Positions 6,131 through 8,747 of a stretch of 8,747 bases of DNA are shown here, one piece after another. Source of the stretch: Syntrophorhabdaceae bacterium (GTDB lineage Bacteria > Desulfobacterota > Syntrophorhabdia > Syntrophorhabdales > Syntrophorhabdaceae); NCBI GenBank assembly GCA_026415015.1, contig JAOAHW010000191.1:1-8747 (forward strand). The letters run 5' to 3'. The notes beneath the pieces are model-generated. The model had not been told where the DNA came from. It saw nothing but the letters and a program-made list of their open reading frames with translations, and did no database searches. Numbering within the stretch: position 1 is the stretch's first letter; each line of letters opens with the position of its first letter. The translations under genes and the position numbers were made by a program.

Positions 6131-6865
6131 ACTGGAATCCTCCTTGCAAACTATTGTTCCATCACCATAGGTGAAGGATGATTTAACATGAATAGGGACA
6201 TTATACCTCATGGCAAACTCTACAGACCTTATCTGGAGCACCTTTGCACCAAGACTGGCCATCTCGAGCATCTCTTCATAGGATATCCTTTCTATCTTTC
6301 TTGCCTTTTCGCAGATGTTCGGGTCAGTGGTATATACACCATCCACATCTGTATAGATCTCGCACATATCAGCCTTTAATGCTGCTGCAAGTGCCACTGC
6401 AGATGTATCAGAACCGCCCCTTCCAAGGGTTGTAATGTTGCCCTGCTCATCTATTCCCTGGAATCCTGGCACCACTACCACCTTACCCTTTTTTAGTTCA
6501 GCAAAGATATTTTCGCTCTCTATCCTTGATATCCTTGCCTTTGTATAGCTTGAATCTGTTATGATCTTGACCTGAAATCCAAGAAGGGATATGGCATCAT
6601 AACCCATAGTCTTGAGTGTTATGGCAAGGAGGGCTGATGTTACCTGCTCACCAGTTGATATAAGCACATCCACTTCCCGCTCATCAGGTAATTTGTTGAT
6701 GGAATAGGCAAGATTCAATAATCTGTCTGTCTCACCAGCCATGGCAGATACTACAACAATGACATCATTGCCCTTATCCCTGTAAGATGCAACCCTCTTT
6801 GCTACATTGGATATCCTCTCTGTATTTGCTACGGAAGTCCCTCCGTATTTCTGAACTATTAACAT
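5633..6865 (-). CDS. lysC: Aspartate kinase LysC
   Basis: Phosphorylates L-aspartate, the committed step to lysine, methionine and threonine. The protein is 410 residues, typical of the single-function class. Kinase-domain motifs are KYGGTS (6-11), STGEQ (70-74), TTLGRGGSDTSA (145-156) and YTDVDGVYTTDP (171-182). Two ACT domains follow, about 255-325 and 338-405, with VPDRPGTASQVF (268-279) and GLGMRSHAGVASKMF (345-359). They normally bind lysine and/or threonine for feedback control. An ATG five codons upstream (6880) exists, but GGAGG at 6872-6876 lies 6 bases before the ATG at 6865, inside that extension, so 6865 is the better start. It follows tsaE by 76 bp. No lysine riboswitch or T-box fits in that gap, so control is probably allosteric. 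Confidence 0.95.
   Translation of the reverse strand: MLIVQKYGGTSVANTERISNVAKRVASYRDKGNDVIVVVSAMAGETDRLLNLAYSINKLPDEREVDVLISTGEQVTSALLAITLKTMGYDAISLLGFQVKIITDSSYTKARISRIESENIFAELKKGKVVVVPGFQGIDEQGNITTLGRGGSDTSAVALAAALKADMCEIYTDVDGVYTTDPNICEKARKIERISYEEMLEMASLGAKVLQIRSVEFAMRYNVPIHVKSSFTYGDGTIVCKEDSSMEQMKITGITYNKNEAKITINRVPDRPGTASQVFSALSDENIVVDIIVQNVSKDNYTDITFTVAKADARKAYSIMEEVAKKLGAEKVILDENIAKVSIVGLGMRSHAGVASKMFSILAKEGINIEAITTSEIKISCVIEAKYGELAVRALHSGFGLDAEEVREEK
6128..6145 (-). promoter_or_regulatory. Strong internal ribosome-binding site and ATG within lysC
   Basis: On the minus strand AAGGAGG (6145-6139) is followed by an 8-base spacer and ATG (6130-6128), in frame with lysC. The site lies exactly at the kinase/ACT domain boundary, where Bacillus-type aspartokinases initiate their beta subunit. 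The codons concerned encode a linker (KEDSSMEQM) with little constraint, so this exact purine string is not demanded by protein function. Confidence 0.6.
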
Positions 6866-6941
6866 CTTATACCTCCGCATTTTATTTGTCTTTTATCCTC
6901 TCTTGGCCTGTCCCTTAAAAACAATAAACCAAAATACAATA

Positions 6942-7361
6942 TCATGGCCTTGTTACTGTTATCCTCCTTTCATCTTCTCCTATGACATCTATATCTACTG
7001 TTATGGCATCTCCCTGCCATGTCTTTTTCTCTGACCACTCTACTACTACAATACCCCTCTCCAGAAACTCCTCTATCTGAAGTTCCTCTGCCTCAGCCTC
7101 TTCTATCCTGTAGAGGTCAACATGACAGAGGTCAAATCTATCACCCTCATATATATTCATCAAAGTAAATGATGGGCTTACAACATACTCCCATTCAACA
7201 ACCCCTATACCCCTTGCAATACCTTTTACAAGCTGTGTCTTTCCTGCACCAAGCTCACCTCTTAGGATGTATAGGTCGCCTTTTTTTGCATTCCTGCCTA
7301 TATACTCCCCTATATCCCAGGTTTCAGAGGGACCTTTCGATATAAACTCTATCTTTTCCAT
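6942..7361 (-). CDS. tsaE: tRNA t6A37 threonylcarbamoyltransferase ATPase subunit TsaE
   Basis: Small cytoplasmic P-loop ATPase that works with TsaB and TsaD to place threonylcarbamoyl on A37 of ANN-decoding tRNAs. The protein is 139 residues, within the family's usual 135-165. Visible motifs are Walker A GELGAGKT (35-42), SPSFTLMNIY (62-71, the family's SPTFTLxxxY), HVDLYR (80-85) and VEWSEK (107-112). The start ATG lies inside the 3' end of nnrD: the two genes overlap by 38 bases, with AAGGG about 9 bases upstream. The nnrD-tsaE pairing is widespread in bacteria. Downstream, 76 bp separates it from lysC without an obvious terminator, so the operon probably continues. Confidence 0.94.
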   Translation of the reverse strand: MEKIEFISKGPSETWDIGEYIGRNAKKGDLYILRGELGAGKTQLVKGIARGIGVVEWEYVVSPSFTLMNIYEGDRFDLCHVDLYRIEEAEAEELQIEEFLERGIVVVEWSEKKTWQGDAITVDIDVIGEDERRITVTRP

Positions 7362-8747
7362 CCCTGATATCCCTTATAGCAACCCCTAAGCCATTGATAA
7401 GGTCACAGGCAAGGAGGTCCATGTCAGTGTGTTCCTCAATCCAGCTATCCCCTATATAACCATGGAGATATGTCCCCAGGATAGATGCCTCTCTGAGACT
7501 ATACCCCTGGGCAATAAGACCACCTATGAATCCTGTCAGGACATCGCCACTACCCCCTTTGGCAAGGGCCTGATTCCCTGTGGGGTTTATGTATAAATCA
7601 CCCTGGCTTGTAAAAATCAAAGTCCTGGCACCCTTTAATACAAGGTTTATACCTGTTGCCTCCACAAACTCCCTGGCCTTTCCTATCCTGTCATCGTTTA
7701 TATCCTTTGGTGTTATATCCATGAGCCTGGCGAGCTCACCTGGGTGAGGTGTAAAAACAGCCTTCCTCTTCGAGTTTCTTATAACATCTACATACCCTTT
7801 AAAGGCATTTATGCCATCGGCATCCACAACAAAGGGTTTATCGATATCTCCATATAGCTTTCTCACAATACTTAAAGTCTCAGGATTCTGTGATAGACCA
7901 GGCCCTATGACCACAACATCCTTATCTTCAATGAACTCCTTAACCTGGCTATAGGATGCATCTGAAAAAAAGCCTGTGCCATAATCCTCCACAGGGTATG
8001 TCATAACCTCTGTAAGCTTATTCTCCATTATGCTGTTTAGGCTCGCAGGTATAAGGAGAGTAACAAGGCCTGCTCCTATCTTGAGTGCAGACTGGGATGT
8101 CATATATGCGGCACCTGTCTTGCCAGGAGAGCCTGCAATCACTGCCACATGACCAAAGCTACCCTTGTGGGACCAGGGCAGTCGTTTCTTTAAAAACCCC
8201 CTTATCATGTCTCCATCTACCACATAACCGTCTATGCCTATCTCTTTCTCAATAAAATCAGGTATAGATATGTCTATTACAGTAAGCCTCCCAGTGTAGT
8301 ATGCACCTGGATATATAACATGCCCAATCTTGGGATAGGCAAAGGTATAGGTATGGTCTGCTTTCACTGCAACACCAAGGGGTGTACCCTTTGTGCCATC
8401 TAAACCTGATGGTATGTCTACGGCTATTTTCTTCTTCCCTGAGTTATTTATATCCTCTATTACAAGCCTCTCTTTGCCTTCTACAGTCTTTGACAGACCT
8501 GTCCCGAAAATGGCATCAACAATTATATCAGCGTGCATTATCCCTATCTTCACAGTATCACTGTATTCATCCACCTCTATAATCTCCCCTCCAATGGACT
8601 CAAAGAGCCTCATATTGAGGGCTGCATCACCTTTTAGGACGTCCTTTCTACACAGGAGGAATACCTTAGTCCTATATCCATCCCTTAAGGCATATCTCCC
8701 TATTACGAAACCATCGCCTCCATTATTTCCCCTGCCGCACAAAATAA
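7324..8747 (-). CDS. nnrD: Bifunctional NAD(P)HX epimerase/dehydratase, 5' end cut by the window
   Basis: Repairs hydrated NADH/NADPH: the N-terminal NnrE domain interconverts R- and S-NAD(P)HX, and the C-terminal ADP/ATP-dependent NnrD domain dehydrates S-NAD(P)HX. Numbering from the TTG codon at 8742, the epimerase part shows GRGNNGGDG (3-11), DAIFGTG (76-82) and VDIPSGLDG (108-116). The dehydratase part (from about 175) shows SFGHVAVIAGSPGKTGA (195-211), VVDADGINAF (305-314), TPHPGELARL (331-340) and KGGSGDVLTG (395-404), with the expected catalytic Asp400. The reading frame stays open to the window edge with an Ile codon before the TTG, so the TTG is not the start. About 40-50 N-terminal residues are missing compared with the usual 500-520-residue protein. 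Its 3' end overlaps tsaE by 38 bases. Confidence 0.94.
   Translation of the reverse strand, partial: ILCGRGNNGGDGFVIGRYALRDGYRTKVFLLCRKDVLKGDAALNMRLFESIGGEIIEVDEYSDTVKIGIMHADIIVDAIFGTGLSKTVEGKERLVIEDINNSGKKKIAVDIPSGLDGTKGTPLGVAVKADHTYTFAYPKIGHVIYPGAYYTGRLTVIDISIPDFIEKEIGIDGYVVDGDMIRGFLKKRLPWSHKGSFGHVAVIAGSPGKTGAAYMTSQSALKIGAGLVTLLIPASLNSIMENKLTEVMTYPVEDYGTGFFSDASYSQVKEFIEDKDVVVIGPGLSQNPETLSIVRKLYGDIDKPFVVDADGINAFKGYVDVIRNSKRKAVFTPHPGELARLMDITPKDINDDRIGKAREFVEATGINLVLKGARTLIFTSQGDLYINPTGNQALAKGGSGDVLTGFIGGLIAQGYSLREASILGTYLHGYIGDSWIEEHTDMDLLACDLINGLGVAIRDIRDGKDRVYIERSL

Noticed and set aside
6866..6880. LysC start at the upstream ATG (6880)
   Set aside because: The GGAGG ribosome site lies inside that five-codon extension and is ideally spaced for the ATG at 6865. 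LysC homologues typically begin just before (V/I)xKYGG.
6866..6941. Lysine riboswitch or T-box leader before lysC
   Set aside because: The gap is 76 bases, too short for either, and shows no paired helices or T-box sequence.
8740..8742. TTG as the start codon of nnrD
   Set aside because: The frame continues upstream, and the NnrE domain needs about 40-50 residues before the GRGNNGGDG motif, so the start lies beyond the window.

Overview
The window suggests an anaerobic or microaerophilic Gram-negative bacterium of moderately low GC (about 40-45% by eye), with heavy use of ATA (Ile) and AGG (Arg) codons. A 13-heme periplasmic c-type cytochrome, a LivF-type transporter and a lysC-cimA pair together recall Nitrospirota (Thermodesulfovibrio-like) or deltaproteobacterial anaerobes such as Geobacter. 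This placement is inferred from gene content and codon habit; no marker gene in the window fixes it. The sequence is the end of an assembly contig: bases 3-35 are an Illumina Nextera adapter, so genuine genomic sequence starts at about base 36.

Plus strand, 36-3568. The last codons of a LivG-like ATPase overlap the start of livF (66-755), the second ATPase of a branched-chain amino acid ABC importer. After a 114-bp gap with a candidate promoter comes a compact three-gene group: a membrane-anchored 13-heme cytochrome c (870-2540), a four-helix diheme cytochrome b of the FdnI/HydC type (2537-3145, ATGA overlap) and an unrecognised 137-residue soluble protein (3155-3568). The b and c subunits look like a module that passes electrons between the quinone pool and the periplasm, comparable to a CbcL protein split into two chains. 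The cytochrome c is built from two copies of a six-heme unit, and each copy carries one canonical EF-hand calcium loop.

Minus strand, 8747-3605, converging on the first block. In transcription order: nnrD (NAD(P)HX repair, 5' end cut by the window), tsaE (tRNA t6A biosynthesis), lysC (aspartokinase), cimA (citramalate synthase) and a free-standing LeuA-type allosteric domain. The genes overlap or are closely spaced and are probably co-transcribed. LysC feeds the aspartate family (Lys, Met, Thr). CimA opens the threonine-independent route to isoleucine from pyruvate and acetyl-CoA, so this block supplies amino acids while nnrD and tsaE are housekeeping genes. lysC has a strong internal ribosome-binding site and ATG at codon 246, where Bacillus-type aspartokinases start their separate beta subunit. 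The extra LeuA domain is a diverged paralogue of CimA's own C-terminal domain.

The best leads are the duplicated EF-hand multiheme cytochrome with its b-type partner and unknown third gene, the free-standing LeuA domain beside cimA, and the internal lysC start. I saw no tRNA, rRNA, CRISPR array, insertion sequence or riboswitch. No gene-free stretch exceeds 300 bases.
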